From a virus, in the IMG/VR virus record IMGVR_UViG_3300028653_000051, positions 1 through 26,055 of that record: a stretch of DNA of 26,055 nucleotides; one strand, written 5' to 3'. Below the pieces are notes generated by a model. It did no database searches, was not told the origin of the DNA, and saw nothing but the letters and a program-made list of their open reading frames with translations. A program made the translations under genes and the position numbers. Positions 1 to 8,155 of this stretch are shown here, one piece after another (the stretch's first letter is position 1; each line of letters opens with the position of its first letter).

Positions 1-1
1 T

Positions 2-775
2 GGCACCAAAGAACAGTTGCACACGTACCTTGAGAAGTACCTTTCGGCAACGAAGAAGGGTGACATTCTCTTTGAACAGGAAAGTAAACAGGATGAGACA
101 CTGTGTTTACCGAGTGAATTCTCGTTGTTGGCTTTGCTGGAAGACAGGCGAGATCCTGATTTCAATGCTGCAAAGAAGTACGTGAAGCGCCGTAAGATTG
201 ACGAAGAGGACTTGTGGCGATATAAGATTGGGTTTTGTGACAAGGGTGAGTACTCGAGGCGCATAATAATACCATCGTTCGACGTGAACGGAAAGTTAAA
301 CTACTTCACCGGTCGTTCAGTCGACAAGATCAGGATGAAGTACAAAAATCCATCGACACCAAAAATATCTGTTATTTTCAATGAAATAAATATTGATTGG
401 AAAAAACCTCTTGTGCTATGTGAGGGCCCGTTTGACTTATTAAAGTGTGGAGAGAACGCAACGTGTTTGTTGGGAAGCGACTTTGATGAAGAACACGCAC
501 TGTTCACCGAGCTTGTGTTCAACTCAACGCCCGTAATATTGGCATTAGATGGTGACATGTGGAACACAAAAATTCCAAAGATCGTCAAGAAGTTGCAGGA
601 ATATTCAATAGACACAAAGGTTCTTGACACGCGTAGCGTGGAAGATCCAGGTTCAATGACAAAGAAAGAATTTCAGGAATTGTTGAAGAGTTCAACGATG
701 ACGTTTGATTGGGACAGCATGTTTGCATCTCGTGTAAATAAAATGAGTGACATAAGATTAAACATAAAGTTATAG
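2..775 (+). CDS. DNA primase, TOPRIM catalytic part (5' end outside window)
   Basis: Synthesises RNA primers for lagging-strand replication, judged from the TOPRIM core. The reading frame is open to the left edge of the window, so the natural start and any N-terminal zinc-binding domain lie upstream; the first possible internal start is a TTG at 17. Seen in the sequence: an RNA-polymerase-domain segment with the pattern GFCDKGEYSRRIIIPSFD, then KYKNP, then the TOPRIM glutamate motif VLCEGPFDLL (about nt 413-442) and the acidic motif ILALDGDMW (about nt 538-564). These motifs in this order are typical of DnaG-type phage primases. The next gene starts 18 nt downstream. A primase fused to other domains upstream cannot be excluded. 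The family call is firm; exact equivalence to T4 gp61 is not claimed. Confidence 0.88.
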   Translation, partial: GTKEQLHTYLEKYLSATKKGDILFEQESKQDETLCLPSEFSLLALLEDRRDPDFNAAKKYVKRRKIDEEDLWRYKIGFCDKGEYSRRIIIPSFDVNGKLNYFTGRSVDKIRMKYKNPSTPKISVIFNEINIDWKKPLVLCEGPFDLLKCGENATCLLGSDFDEEHALFTELVFNSTPVILALDGDMWNTKIPKIVKKLQEYSIDTKVLDTRSVEDPGSMTKKEFQELLKSSTMTFDWDSMFASRVNKMSDIRLNIKL

Positions 776-793
776 GATTATTACATTAATCAT

Positions 794-991
794 ATGATGC
801 AAAAAGAGAAGCTTCCAAAATTACCACGTGATTGGAAATGGGGAATTGATAGTGGTCGATGCTGGTATGCACATAATTCAATATTGTGTCGTTTTGTACA
901 TTGTTCGAAAAGATTTCTAATATCTGACGGAAGTTTGCCGGTATCGTCTCGTGTTGTTATTGCAGTCATGCGTGCAAATGGAGTATTATAA
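794..991 (+). CDS. small hypothetical protein, 65 aa
   Basis: Not recognised. The product is short and basic, starts MMQKEKLPKLP, is Trp-rich near its N-terminus and has three cysteines (RCW, LCR, HCS) without a clear zinc-binding spacing. The start is one of two adjacent ATGs at 794 and 797; no clear Shine-Dalgarno sequence precedes them. It fits exactly between the primase and the recombination nuclease gene: its stop at 989-991 is 10 nt before the next ATG, and that gene's GAGGAA ribosome site lies just past the stop. Its position suggests an early-expressed accessory gene, but no function can be assigned. Confidence 0.6.
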   Translation: MMQKEKLPKLPRDWKWGIDSGRCWYAHNSILCRFVHCSKRFLISDGSLPVSSRVVIAVMRANGVL

Positions 992-1001
992 ATGAGGAAT
1001 T

Positions 1002-4000
1002 ATGCGCATCCTGCATGTCGCTGATATTCATGTGCGCGGGTTAACGCGACATGATGAACTTAAAGAAGTTGTTGAAGCATTAGTCATCGATGCAAATAAT
1101 CGTGGTGGTGTTGATCACGTATTGATTGCAGGAGACACATTTCACACAAAGACGCAAGGAATAACACCTGAAGTTGTCGACTTTATTAGTTGGATATTCA
1201 AGAAGTTATTGACAATAAAGTGCTGTACACTCGATAATTGTGTAAAGATACACATCACGCTTGGAAATCATGATTTCAATCAGATGAACAAGTCGCGAAA
1301 GGACATCATAACGTCAATCGTGAACTTGTTGAACGATGACAACATCAAGATGTACCGTGACTCAGGCGTGTATCAACTATCACCAGGATATAATCTGTGT
1401 TCATTTAGCTTGTTTGATGAACAAAATTGGGACGTAGTAAAGCCGGTACAAAACGAAGTAAACATCGCAACGTATCATGGGCCCGTCAATGGTGCCCAAA
1501 TGGAGACGACGGATTGGAAAGTCGACACAGGATTGGACGTAGAGTTCTTCAATGATTTTGATGTAACAATGCTTGGTGACCTCCATATGCATCAATATCT
1601 TGGAGAAAGAAAGACTTTGTCGGGGGAAAGTCGCCCGTTTGTAGGATATCCAGGGAGTTTTCTTCAAAACACGTATGCAGAGACGTTAAAACATGGGTAC
1701 TTGTTGTGGGACATTGAAAAGAAGGGTGAATGGAATGTAACGTACTGTGAGTTACCAAATCCTAAGCCATTTTTAACAATTCAATGGATGGGTAACGTAG
1801 AGGACACAGTCGCACAAGTAGTTCGAAAAGATTGTAGGGTGCGCGTCAAGAGTGATGGCTTCATGTCACATAGTGATGTGTTGGAATTACAATCACAGTT
1901 GAAAAGAATTACGTTGGAGCTAACATTTAAGTCCGAAAATGTCGTAGACACAAATTCGGTTTGCATTGGTAAAGACACGATATCAAAAACTGATCTAAAA
2001 AATTCAAGCGTTTTGATAAAGCTTGTCAGTGATTATCATCAAAACACTGACATGTCAGAAGATGAATTTGCTACAATGCGCGAGTTGCTTAGATGCTATC
2101 TACAACAAGTCACAGACGATGCAAGCATTACGCAACGCAACGTAAAATGGTCGCCAAAATGGTTATCGTTCAATAACATGTTTCAGTATGGCGACGGGAA
2201 CACAATAAATTTTGAAAAGCTTTCCGGTTTGTGTGGTATTTTTGGACCAAACGGCTCGGGTAAGTCGTCAATAATTGGAACTACAATTTATTCATTGTTC
2301 AACACGACTGATCGCGATGGGTTGGTAAATTTATTAATTCCAAACGAACGAAAGACGTTTAGTGACACACGTATGATCGTAGACGTAAATGGTGTAGATT
2401 ATGTCATTGAACGTAATATAGAAAAGTATGAAAAAAAAGGAAGAACATTTGCGAACGCAAAATTGAAGTTGTTTAAACTAAATGAGATTGCAGCTGAAAA
2501 TGCGTGTGAAGAGCAAAGGATCGACACCGAAAAAGTAATTCGCAGCATGCTTGGCACAGCAGACGACTTCATGATGACGTCAGTGTGTGTTCAAGGCGAC
2601 GCTGAACGCTTCATAAAACAAGGTTCAACGAACAGGCACAAGATTGTGTCAAGATTTTTTGAGCTTGACATTATCAACAAGATACATGACTTGTGTAAGT
2701 CAGACTTGAATAACGCAAAAAACATCATAAGGGCACTGCGAGATTGTGATTGGGAGACTGAAATTGCGACATTGAACGACAATTTGACACACGCAAAGCA
2801 GGAAATTTCTAACAAAGAAGTTGATGTCACAAAAATTGATGAAGAAATCGCAGATTTACGTGTTAGCATTGCACAGTTTGGTGAAGTTGTCGTCGTGACG
2901 TCAAAGCATGTAGATGTACAACGTAGTGTTGTAGATCAGTTGGTGTTAAAAGAAAAGCAAATTACTGAAGAAATTAACGACGTAAATAAAAGTATAACAG
3001 ATCTCAACGATAAAATCGTAAAAATTGATGCAACGTTGCAGCTAAATGACATAAAGAGTTTACAAGAAAAGTTAGATAAGTTAGTGAAGTCAGAAACTGA
3101 CGCAAAGATAGCCGAACGAAGTAAAGTTGAAGAAACGTTGACGTTAGATCGATACACACACTCTTTACAGGTTTTACAGGACGTGCCATGCGGCGGCGTG
3201 AATGAATTTGGTGGATGCATTTTCATAAAAGACGCAAAACATGATGCCGACAAGATAGAAGAACAAAAGAAAATAGTTTTTGAAATAATCGATAAAGTGA
3301 AGACGATCACTGAGCAAGTCGATGATTTGAAGAAAGAAAACGTAAGAGACAGTATTCAAAAGATTGAGAAGCTAAAGCAATTAAAAAGTAACGTTGCGAC
3401 AAAGTTGTCAGAACATCGCGTCAATATAATTCGTCTGGAGACAAAATTAGACGCAGTCAAACGTAACAAAATAACGGAAACTAAAAAGTTGAGTGAACTT
3501 GAAGTAGCTTATAAAAACGACAAAAATGCTGAGCTCGTTGTGTTAAAGACGAAGCTTGAAGCGTGTATCACAAAGTCAAAGACGTTGAACAATGAAAAGA
3601 ATGAACTTTCACGTGAGTTAGGTCGAACTGAAACTACGCTTGAAAAGACGTTACAAGACAAAGAAAGACGTGCAAAGGAACTAAAGCGAATTCGTGCGTA
3701 TGAGCTCGTGATACAGGCGTTGTCGAAGAAGGCAATACCACTCATGATCTTACGCTCGCAGCTTCCGGTGATAAACAACGAGATTTCAGAAATCTTGAAG
3801 GGAATTGTCAACTTCACTGTTGAACTTGAGATCGAAGAAGACAGCGACACGTTGGAAATTTACTTGAACTATGGTGACAGGCGACGGGTGATTGAGCTCG
3901 GGTGTGGCATGGAAAAGTTTATAGCCGCGATGTCAATTCGAGTCGCGATGATAAACGTTGGTACTTTACCAAAATCGGACTTGTTTATCATAGATGAAGG

Positions 4001-4175
4001 ATTTAGTGCGCTTGATGATACGAACACAGAAGCATGTAATAGATTTCTATTGTCTTTAAAACGCTATTTTAGATTAATTCTTGTCATAACCCATAGCGAC
4101 GAGATAAAAGATACAGTTGATACTGTGATTGAAATTTCCAAAGAAGATGAAGACAGCAAAATAGTTTTTGAGTGA
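1002..4175 (+). CDS. Mre11-Rad50 (SbcD-SbcC; T4 gp47-gp46) fusion recombination nuclease
   Basis: A single 1057-residue protein carries both halves of the double-strand-break resection complex that in T4 and bacteria is two proteins. Residues 1 to about 375 are an Mre11-type metallophosphoesterase: D8-x-H10, G44-D45, G88-N-H-D91, H159 in YHGP, and GDLHMH at 192-197. Residues from about 380 are Rad50-like: a Walker A (GPNGSGKSS) near 415-423, a long Lys/Glu-rich coiled coil, a Cys-containing hook at C730 and C739, a return coil, a signature-like segment ELGCGMEKF near 965 and a Walker B (LFIIDEGFSALDD) near 995-1007, followed by a switch His in THSDE. No stop or frameshift is seen at the junction. 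The start is supported by GAGGAA 7 nt upstream. Expected role: ATP-controlled end processing for recombination-dependent replication and host DNA breakdown. The hook spacing is unusual (see findings). Confidence 0.95.
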   Translation: MRILHVADIHVRGLTRHDELKEVVEALVIDANNRGGVDHVLIAGDTFHTKTQGITPEVVDFISWIFKKLLTIKCCTLDNCVKIHITLGNHDFNQMNKSRKDIITSIVNLLNDDNIKMYRDSGVYQLSPGYNLCSFSLFDEQNWDVVKPVQNEVNIATYHGPVNGAQMETTDWKVDTGLDVEFFNDFDVTMLGDLHMHQYLGERKTLSGESRPFVGYPGSFLQNTYAETLKHGYLLWDIEKKGEWNVTYCELPNPKPFLTIQWMGNVEDTVAQVVRKDCRVRVKSDGFMSHSDVLELQSQLKRITLELTFKSENVVDTNSVCIGKDTISKTDLKNSSVLIKLVSDYHQNTDMSEDEFATMRELLRCYLQQVTDDASITQRNVKWSPKWLSFNNMFQYGDGNTINFEKLSGLCGIFGPNGSGKSSIIGTTIYSLFNTTDRDGLVNLLIPNERKTFSDTRMIVDVNGVDYVIERNIEKYEKKGRTFANAKLKLFKLNEIAAENACEEQRIDTEKVIRSMLGTADDFMMTSVCVQGDAERFIKQGSTNRHKIVSRFFELDIINKIHDLCKSDLNNAKNIIRALRDCDWETEIATLNDNLTHAKQEISNKEVDVTKIDEEIADLRVSIAQFGEVVVVTSKHVDVQRSVVDQLVLKEKQITEEINDVNKSITDLNDKIVKIDATLQLNDIKSLQEKLDKLVKSETDAKIAERSKVEETLTLDRYTHSLQVLQDVPCGGVNEFGGCIFIKDAKHDADKIEEQKKIVFEIIDKVKTITEQVDDLKKENVRDSIQKIEKLKQLKSNVATKLSEHRVNIIRLETKLDAVKRNKITETKKLSELEVAYKNDKNAELVVLKTKLEACITKSKTLNNEKNELSRELGRTETTLEKTLQDKERRAKELKRIRAYELVIQALSKKAIPLMILRSQLPVINNEISEILKGIVNFTVELEIEEDSDTLEIYLNYGDRRRVIELGCGMEKFIAAMSIRVAMINVGTLPKSDLFIIDEGFSALDDTNTEACNRFLLSLKRYFRLILVITHSDEIKDTVDTVIEISKEDEDSKIVFE

Positions 4176-4181
4176 GGAAAC

Positions 4182-4463
4182 ATGAAAACAAAAACGTGGT
4201 TTGGAATTAAATTAGATTGTGTATCTAAGGGTTCATGGGATGTTCATTATGGTAAGTACGATATATGGGCGTGTTCTATAAATCGATACAACACTATATT
4301 TGAAATTCGTCTTTGCGAAAATGGAATGTGTGAAGCAATAATTTTTATAAATTACTGTAGAATTTCATCAGGTGATTGTTCAAATGAAAAACTTGCGCGC
4401 GCAAGGGTGAAAAATATAATACACAAAGTAGGACTGTTGAACATGTTTTTGAACAACGTATAA
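4182..4463 (+). CDS. hypothetical protein, 93 aa
   Basis: Not recognised. It begins 6 nt after the fusion nuclease stop and has a good ribosome site (GAGG, 7 nt before the ATG) overlapping the end of that gene, so it is probably co-transcribed and coupled with it. The product starts MKTKTWFGIK, alternates hydrophobic and polar residues in a way that suggests a small beta-rich fold, and has five scattered cysteines with no clear metal site. No membrane segment or signal peptide is visible. Base composition is more A+T-rich than the neighbouring nuclease gene. Confidence 0.62.
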   Translation: MKTKTWFGIKLDCVSKGSWDVHYGKYDIWACSINRYNTIFEIRLCENGMCEAIIFINYCRISSGDCSNEKLARARVKNIIHKVGLLNMFLNNV

Positions 4464-4464
4464 T

Positions 4465-4755
4465 ATGACATTTGAACCATATCTAAAAGATCGTCTCATT
4501 GAAAGACATGAGAACTACGTTGTGATTGTGCCAAAAGACGTAAATCCGACAATGCCACTTGCGTGTCCTGTGTGTGATTACCTATTTTGTTCAAAAGAAG
4601 ATGAAGACAGCTACGAAGAATTTTATTGTTGTGACTTTTGCTCAATGACGTGGGCATATTCACATCGAAAGCAGTGGGAAGAAGGTTGGCGACCAAGCGA
4701 GAGCGAAGTCAAAGAAAAAATGTCAGAGAGACAAAGTATGACTGTGACGTTTTGA
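4465..4755 (+). CDS. small zinc-ribbon protein, 96 aa
   Basis: Function unknown; the fold is suggested by two knuckles, C34-P-V-C37 and C56-D-F-C59, with additional cysteines at 42 and 55, the arrangement of a zinc ribbon. The centre between the knuckles is strongly acidic (KEDEDSYEE) and the C-terminus is rich in Trp, Glu and Lys. The ATG at 4465 follows the previous stop by one base with no obvious Shine-Dalgarno, so it may rely on translational coupling. The stop codon (4753-4755) overlaps the TGAATACTTAT element that precedes the next gene. It could be a small nucleic-acid or transcription accessory protein, but that is inference from the zinc ribbon only. Confidence 0.7.
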   Translation: MTFEPYLKDRLIERHENYVVIVPKDVNPTMPLACPVCDYLFCSKEDEDSYEEFYCCDFCSMTWAYSHRKQWEEGWRPSESEVKEKMSERQSMTVTF

Positions 4756-4778
4756 ATACTTATGAGTTGGTTCATATG
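4753..4778 (+). promoter_or_regulatory. TGAATACTTAT element with GTTGGT-CATATG start-site block
   Basis: TGAATACTTAT (4753-4763) is followed 12 nt later by an ATG. The stretch from GAATA to the ATG (4754-4778) matches the stretch before the scaffold gene (21390-21414) at about 22 of 25 positions, with the same spacing. The 11-mer also occurs unchanged at 13983-13993. It is probably a late promoter or a translation-initiation element; the sequence cannot decide which. Confidence 0.5.
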
Positions 4779-5153
4779 AAAAAAATTGATTTGAGTAGTT
4801 TACAACAATGTATCGATACGTCGTGGGGGCGGTCTTCAACGCCATTGACTGCGACAATGTCTGTAAAGTACACGCTTGCGGGTGATACTATCGTTGCGAG
4901 TTATCAGGCACTTGTCACACTTGTCACTGAACGCCAATTAATAGAATTAAAACGTCGTTATAAAGAAGAGAGCGATGCTGTGATTGAGGCGTCGTTGAAG
5001 AACGTTCAGAAGAATTATAAAGAGTTGACTGGGCAGACGATAAAATTTACGCAACTTGCGTATGATGATAGTATTGAAATTTTATCTATGAATTCAAATA
5101 ATTCGAGGCGCACAGCACTTTATCGTCGAAAGTCAGTTTTTGAATTAAAATAA
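4776..5153 (+). CDS. hypothetical protein upstream of the terminase, 125 aa
   Basis: Not recognised with certainty. The frame is open from 4638, but the ATG at 4776 is chosen because it avoids overlap with the zinc-ribbon gene and directly follows the conserved TACTTAT/GTTGGT element. The first third looks like a small beta-structured region (MSVKYTLAGDTIVASY), followed by a charged helix (ELKRRYKEESDAVIEASLKN) and a basic, Arg-rich tail ending RTALYRRKSVFELK. Genes in this position are often small terminase subunits, but no helix-turn-helix or oligomerisation motif is clear, so no function is assigned. The following endonuclease gene starts 2 nt after its stop and probably separates it from an originally adjacent terminase gene. 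Confidence 0.68.
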   Translation: MKKIDLSSLQQCIDTSWGRSSTPLTATMSVKYTLAGDTIVASYQALVTLVTERQLIELKRRYKEESDAVIEASLKNVQKNYKELTGQTIKFTQLAYDDSIEILSMNSNNSRRTALYRRKSVFELK

Positions 5154-5155
5154 TT

Positions 5156-5827
5156 ATGAGTTCGTTTGTATATTATATTGATAATATTTTTAATGATAAA
5201 TTGTACGTTGGTAAGGCAAACGATCCTTGCAAACGTTGGTTGGGTCATTTAAAAAATGTACTTTCTAATAAAGATTTTAAGTTATATCGTGCAATGACAA
5301 AATATGGCGTCGAAAATTTTAAAATGCACGTATATGCAGAATTTAAAACAGAAGATGAAGCATATGATTTTGAGAAGAAATTAATAATTGAATGGAAAAC
5401 AGTAAAACAAGGGTACAACATGAAAGAAGGTGGTAGAGGTGTTAAACAAACACTTACTACGCGAGAAAAAATTTCTAAATCAAATACGGGTAAAAAACAT
5501 ACTTTTGAAATACGACAAAAAATGAGTGAACAGCGCAAAGGACACCCAGGATATCGTAAAGGTGTTCCGGTCACAGATGAAACTCGCGTTAAAATGTCTT
5601 TAGCGCGTACAGGTAAAAAACATTCGCCTGAAACAATTCTTCGTATGATAGAAAGTGCCAAAAGACGCGCCGCAACAAAAGAAGGCAAAGAATTGTTGGA
5701 TGAAATGAGAACGTTGGTTAGCAAACGTGAAAGTACACGAGGTACAAAACATTGGACGTATGTTAAACGTTTTAACGATATGATGCAAGATATCAACAAT
5801 CCTTACGATGGGTTATTGATTACGTGA
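5156..5827 (+). CDS. GIY-YIG homing endonuclease with NUMOD3-type DNA-binding repeats
   Basis: A free-standing homing nuclease that would cut related phage DNA lacking it and spread by repair. Residues 4-28 hold the diverged GIY-YIG signature (V5-Y6-Y7 ... Y17-V18-G19) with the conserved Arg in CKRW (R27); the catalytic Glu is probably in FEKKLIIEW. After residue 95 come at least three NUMOD3-like minor-groove-binding modules: TREKISKSNTGKKH, IRQKMSEQRKGHPG and ETRVKMSLARTGKKH, plus a weaker fourth (ETILRMIESAKRR). The gene is visibly more A+T-rich than the terminase. It has no clear ribosome site, starts 2 nt after the preceding stop, and its TGA (5825-5827) abuts the terminase frame. The usual reading is a selfish insertion next to a conserved packaging gene. 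Confidence 0.92.
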   Translation: MSSFVYYIDNIFNDKLYVGKANDPCKRWLGHLKNVLSNKDFKLYRAMTKYGVENFKMHVYAEFKTEDEAYDFEKKLIIEWKTVKQGYNMKEGGRGVKQTLTTREKISKSNTGKKHTFEIRQKMSEQRKGHPGYRKGVPVTDETRVKMSLARTGKKHSPETILRMIESAKRRAATKEGKELLDEMRTLVSKRESTRGTKHWTYVKRFNDMMQDINNPYDGLLIT

Positions 5828-7522
5828 TTGAAATGGTGTTTGCCACTATTTATTTGTGTGGCAGCAAAAAAAGTACAGCGCAAAGATCAGATTGATGAAA
5901 TAATAAAGTGTGGTAAAAATCCCGTTTATTTCATCAATAAGTATTGTAAAATTAGACATCCTGTGAAGGGAATAATTCCTTTTAACACGTATCCATTTCA
6001 GGACGATTGTATTGGTGCGTTTGAAAAGCACCGCATGAACATAGTTTTGAAGGCGAGACAGTTGGGATTATCAACTGTCACTGCTGCGTATGCAACCTGG
6101 TTGGCGCTCTTTCACAAAGATAAGACGATTTTGGTTATTGCGACAAAGATGAGCACGGCGTCGCAGTTTCTTAAAAAAGTGAAAGTGATGCTCGAATACT
6201 TACCTGTGTGGCTCGTGTTACCTGAAGTCACGGTGACAGGAACAGAAATCAAATTTGATAATGGCTCAACGGTCGTTGCAATTCCAACGAGTGCAGACGC
6301 CGGCCGTTCTATGGCACTTTCGTTGCTCATATGCGACGAAGCGGCATGGATACAAAAAATGGAAGACATCTGGACCGGATTGTCGCCCACAATTTCAGAA
6401 GGTGGAAACGTAATACTTCTTAGCACGCCCAATGGCATGGTGGGAACAGGTGGATTATTCTATCGCTTGTATTCACAAGCGTGTACAGGATTAAATGAGT
6501 TTAATCCGATATGTTTACCTTGGAACGTGCATCCTGAACACGATCAGGCGTGGTTCACAAAAGAAACGTCGAACATGTCAAAAAAGAAAATAGCACAAGA
6601 GTATGTGTGCGACTTTTTGACGTCAGGTGATACTTTCCTTGAACCTGAAGAAATTGAATATCTTAAATTTAGCATATTACAACCAATAGAAAAACAAAGC
6701 GTCGTAGACAAACACGGCACAGGAAATGATAGATCGATTTGGGTATGGAAACGACCGGAGCTCACAAAAAAGTACGTAATTTCTGCTGACGTTGCCCGTG
6801 GCAATGCACATGATTACTCTACATTTCACGCGATAGACATAGAAACTTGCGAGGTATGTGTAGAGTACATGGGTAAGATACCACCAGAAAAGTTTTCAGA
6901 TGTCTTGATAGAATATGGCAAAAAGTACAATGATGCGTTGCTCGTCGTAGAGTTGAACTCGTTTGGTTACACAGTAAATGCAGCGATACGTGACGCAAAG
7001 TATCCACACGTATTTTACGAAAAAGGAAAGAACGATCCTTTCAATTTTAAACCACCTGACGACGGTGAAGTTATAACTCCTGGCTTCAACACTAACGGCG
7101 CTGTGCGCCTACCGATGCTCACGAAGCTGGGAGAACTAATTCGTACAAAGAAGCTAAAGATTTATTCGCAGCGCTTCTACGATCAAATTCAAGGCTTCAT
7201 GTGGATGGGTAACAAGCCGCAGGCAGCAAAGGACAACTTTGACGACTTAGTGATGAGCTTAGCAATTGGGTTGTGGCTCGTTGAGACTTCACCCGTCATA
7301 GACGATAACCTCGCTGACATGACGAGGGCGTTGTTGAATAGCACAAGCATTGAAAGAAGGTCATCTGAGCACATGCCACGTATGAACGAGGTTTCGCCAT
7401 TGATAAGTCCTGGGATGATGAACGCACAAAGCGCGTATAAAGCACATCACGTAGATAACATGAGGAAGCAAGTTGTGAATAGGTACAACGAATTGACAAA
7501 TTTTAGTTGGTTATACAGATGA
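5828..7522 (+). CDS. terminase large subunit (T4 gp17-like packaging ATPase/nuclease)
   Basis: Motor that cuts concatemeric DNA and pumps it through the portal into the prohead. Numbering from the TTG at 5828: Walker A KARQLGLST (75-83), Walker B LLICDE (166-171), coupling motif STPNG (199-203), and the RNase H-like nuclease acidic residues in ISADVARG (D321), VVELNS (E375) and FDDLVMS (near 476). Length of about 555-564 aa is normal for the family. The start is uncertain: the TTG follows the homing endonuclease stop directly, while a GTG at 5858 would give an N-terminus MAAKKVQRKD, which looks more natural. Neither has a clear Shine-Dalgarno sequence. A TATTTATT block (5847-5854) lies just before the GTG. 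T4 sheath and tube genes do not follow, unlike in T4. Confidence 0.96.
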   Translation: MKWCLPLFICVAAKKVQRKDQIDEIIKCGKNPVYFINKYCKIRHPVKGIIPFNTYPFQDDCIGAFEKHRMNIVLKARQLGLSTVTAAYATWLALFHKDKTILVIATKMSTASQFLKKVKVMLEYLPVWLVLPEVTVTGTEIKFDNGSTVVAIPTSADAGRSMALSLLICDEAAWIQKMEDIWTGLSPTISEGGNVILLSTPNGMVGTGGLFYRLYSQACTGLNEFNPICLPWNVHPEHDQAWFTKETSNMSKKKIAQEYVCDFLTSGDTFLEPEEIEYLKFSILQPIEKQSVVDKHGTGNDRSIWVWKRPELTKKYVISADVARGNAHDYSTFHAIDIETCEVCVEYMGKIPPEKFSDVLIEYGKKYNDALLVVELNSFGYTVNAAIRDAKYPHVFYEKGKNDPFNFKPPDDGEVITPGFNTNGAVRLPMLTKLGELIRTKKLKIYSQRFYDQIQGFMWMGNKPQAAKDNFDDLVMSLAIGLWLVETSPVIDDNLADMTRALLNSTSIERRSSEHMPRMNEVSPLISPGMMNAQSAYKAHHVDNMRKQVVNRYNELTNFSWLYR

Positions 7523-7534
7523 TCAACGGGAGCG

Positions 7535-7551
7535 TATATTTATTGCTAAGG
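7535..7551 (+). promoter_or_regulatory. TATATTTATT element plus ribosome site before the 180-aa gene
   Basis: TATATTTATT (7535-7544), a relative of the TACTTAT element, lies in the gap after the terminase, followed by TAAGG (7547-7551) at Shine-Dalgarno distance from the ATG at 7559. Probable late promoter or start-site element. Confidence is limited because the motif is A+T-rich. Confidence 0.4.
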
Positions 7552-7558
7552 TTTTATT

Positions 7559-8101
7559 ATGGGAAATTCAATCACACGTGATCGTCTACAACAGCTCATC
7601 AAGGAAGAGTACAATAAGCTTAACGAAGAAATCGATAGCACAGGAATTCGAACAGTCGTCAACTCTGCGTCTAAGCTACTCGATGCAATCGCTGCCTTCG
7701 AGAAGGATCTTCCACCGAAGTCTGTAGAAGCCACAGTCATTCACACAAGTGAACTCAAGAAGTCTCTTGAAGACATGGTGAGCAATCCGGCGAGCTACTT
7801 GGTAAAGCCTGTGAAGATGGTGAGCCTAAGAGCGGTGAAGGAAGGCAAGGAGATTGGTAATGATCCAGGTAAGCTTGAAGAGGTTGAGCCTGCCGCGTAT
7901 AAAGCACTTCCAAGTTCTTACAAGAACGATCATGCATTGACATTTTACTACGATGAAAATGACAAATTATATGCAACGCACGACCTAGGTGGAGAATTTT
8001 GTTGGACAGGTAAAAAATGGACACGTACTGCGATGCCGAAGCGCATCAAACGACCAAGCGGGTGGTCATGGGAACAGTGGGAAAAAAATAACTCAAAATA
8101 A
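7559..8101 (+). CDS. unknown protein with head-targeting-like N-terminal leader, 180 aa
   Basis: Function unknown. The first 23 residues contain a leader ITRDRLQQLIKEE that resembles the N-termini of the genes at 8156 and 20455. The leader includes I-K-E and L-N-E, which match the (I/L)-x-E consensus cleaved by T4-type gp21 proteases. The middle is helical and charged; residues 118-173 hold aromatic, Lys/Trp-rich segments (FYYDENDKLYATHDLGGEFCWTG and GWSWEQWEKN). The last part could be a small beta-hairpin domain, but no family is recognised. It lies between terminase and portal, where T4 has sheath and tube genes. The start is well placed behind TAAGG. A head-internal or head-completion role is an inference from the leader and location. 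Confidence 0.72.
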   Translation: MGNSITRDRLQQLIKEEYNKLNEEIDSTGIRTVVNSASKLLDAIAAFEKDLPPKSVEATVIHTSELKKSLEDMVSNPASYLVKPVKMVSLRAVKEGKEIGNDPGKLEEVEPAAYKALPSSYKNDHALTFYYDENDKLYATHDLGGEFCWTGKKWTRTAMPKRIKRPSGWSWEQWEKNNSK

Positions 8102-8155
8102 TTTTGTGCACAAGGAATAGCGTGACACTATCTTCAACGTGGTTAAATTTATATC

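Noticed and set aside
5505-5650. Repeated Lys/Gly-rich short segments in the endonuclease as a CRISPR-like or DNA repeat
   Set aside because: The repetition is at protein level (NUMOD3 modules) and the DNA copies are not alike; no CRISPR array is seen anywhere in the window.
5245-5799. 184-codon open frame on the minus strand
   Set aside because: Lies fully inside the GIY-YIG gene, with no ribosome site; composition is that of an antisense shadow of an A+T-rich gene.
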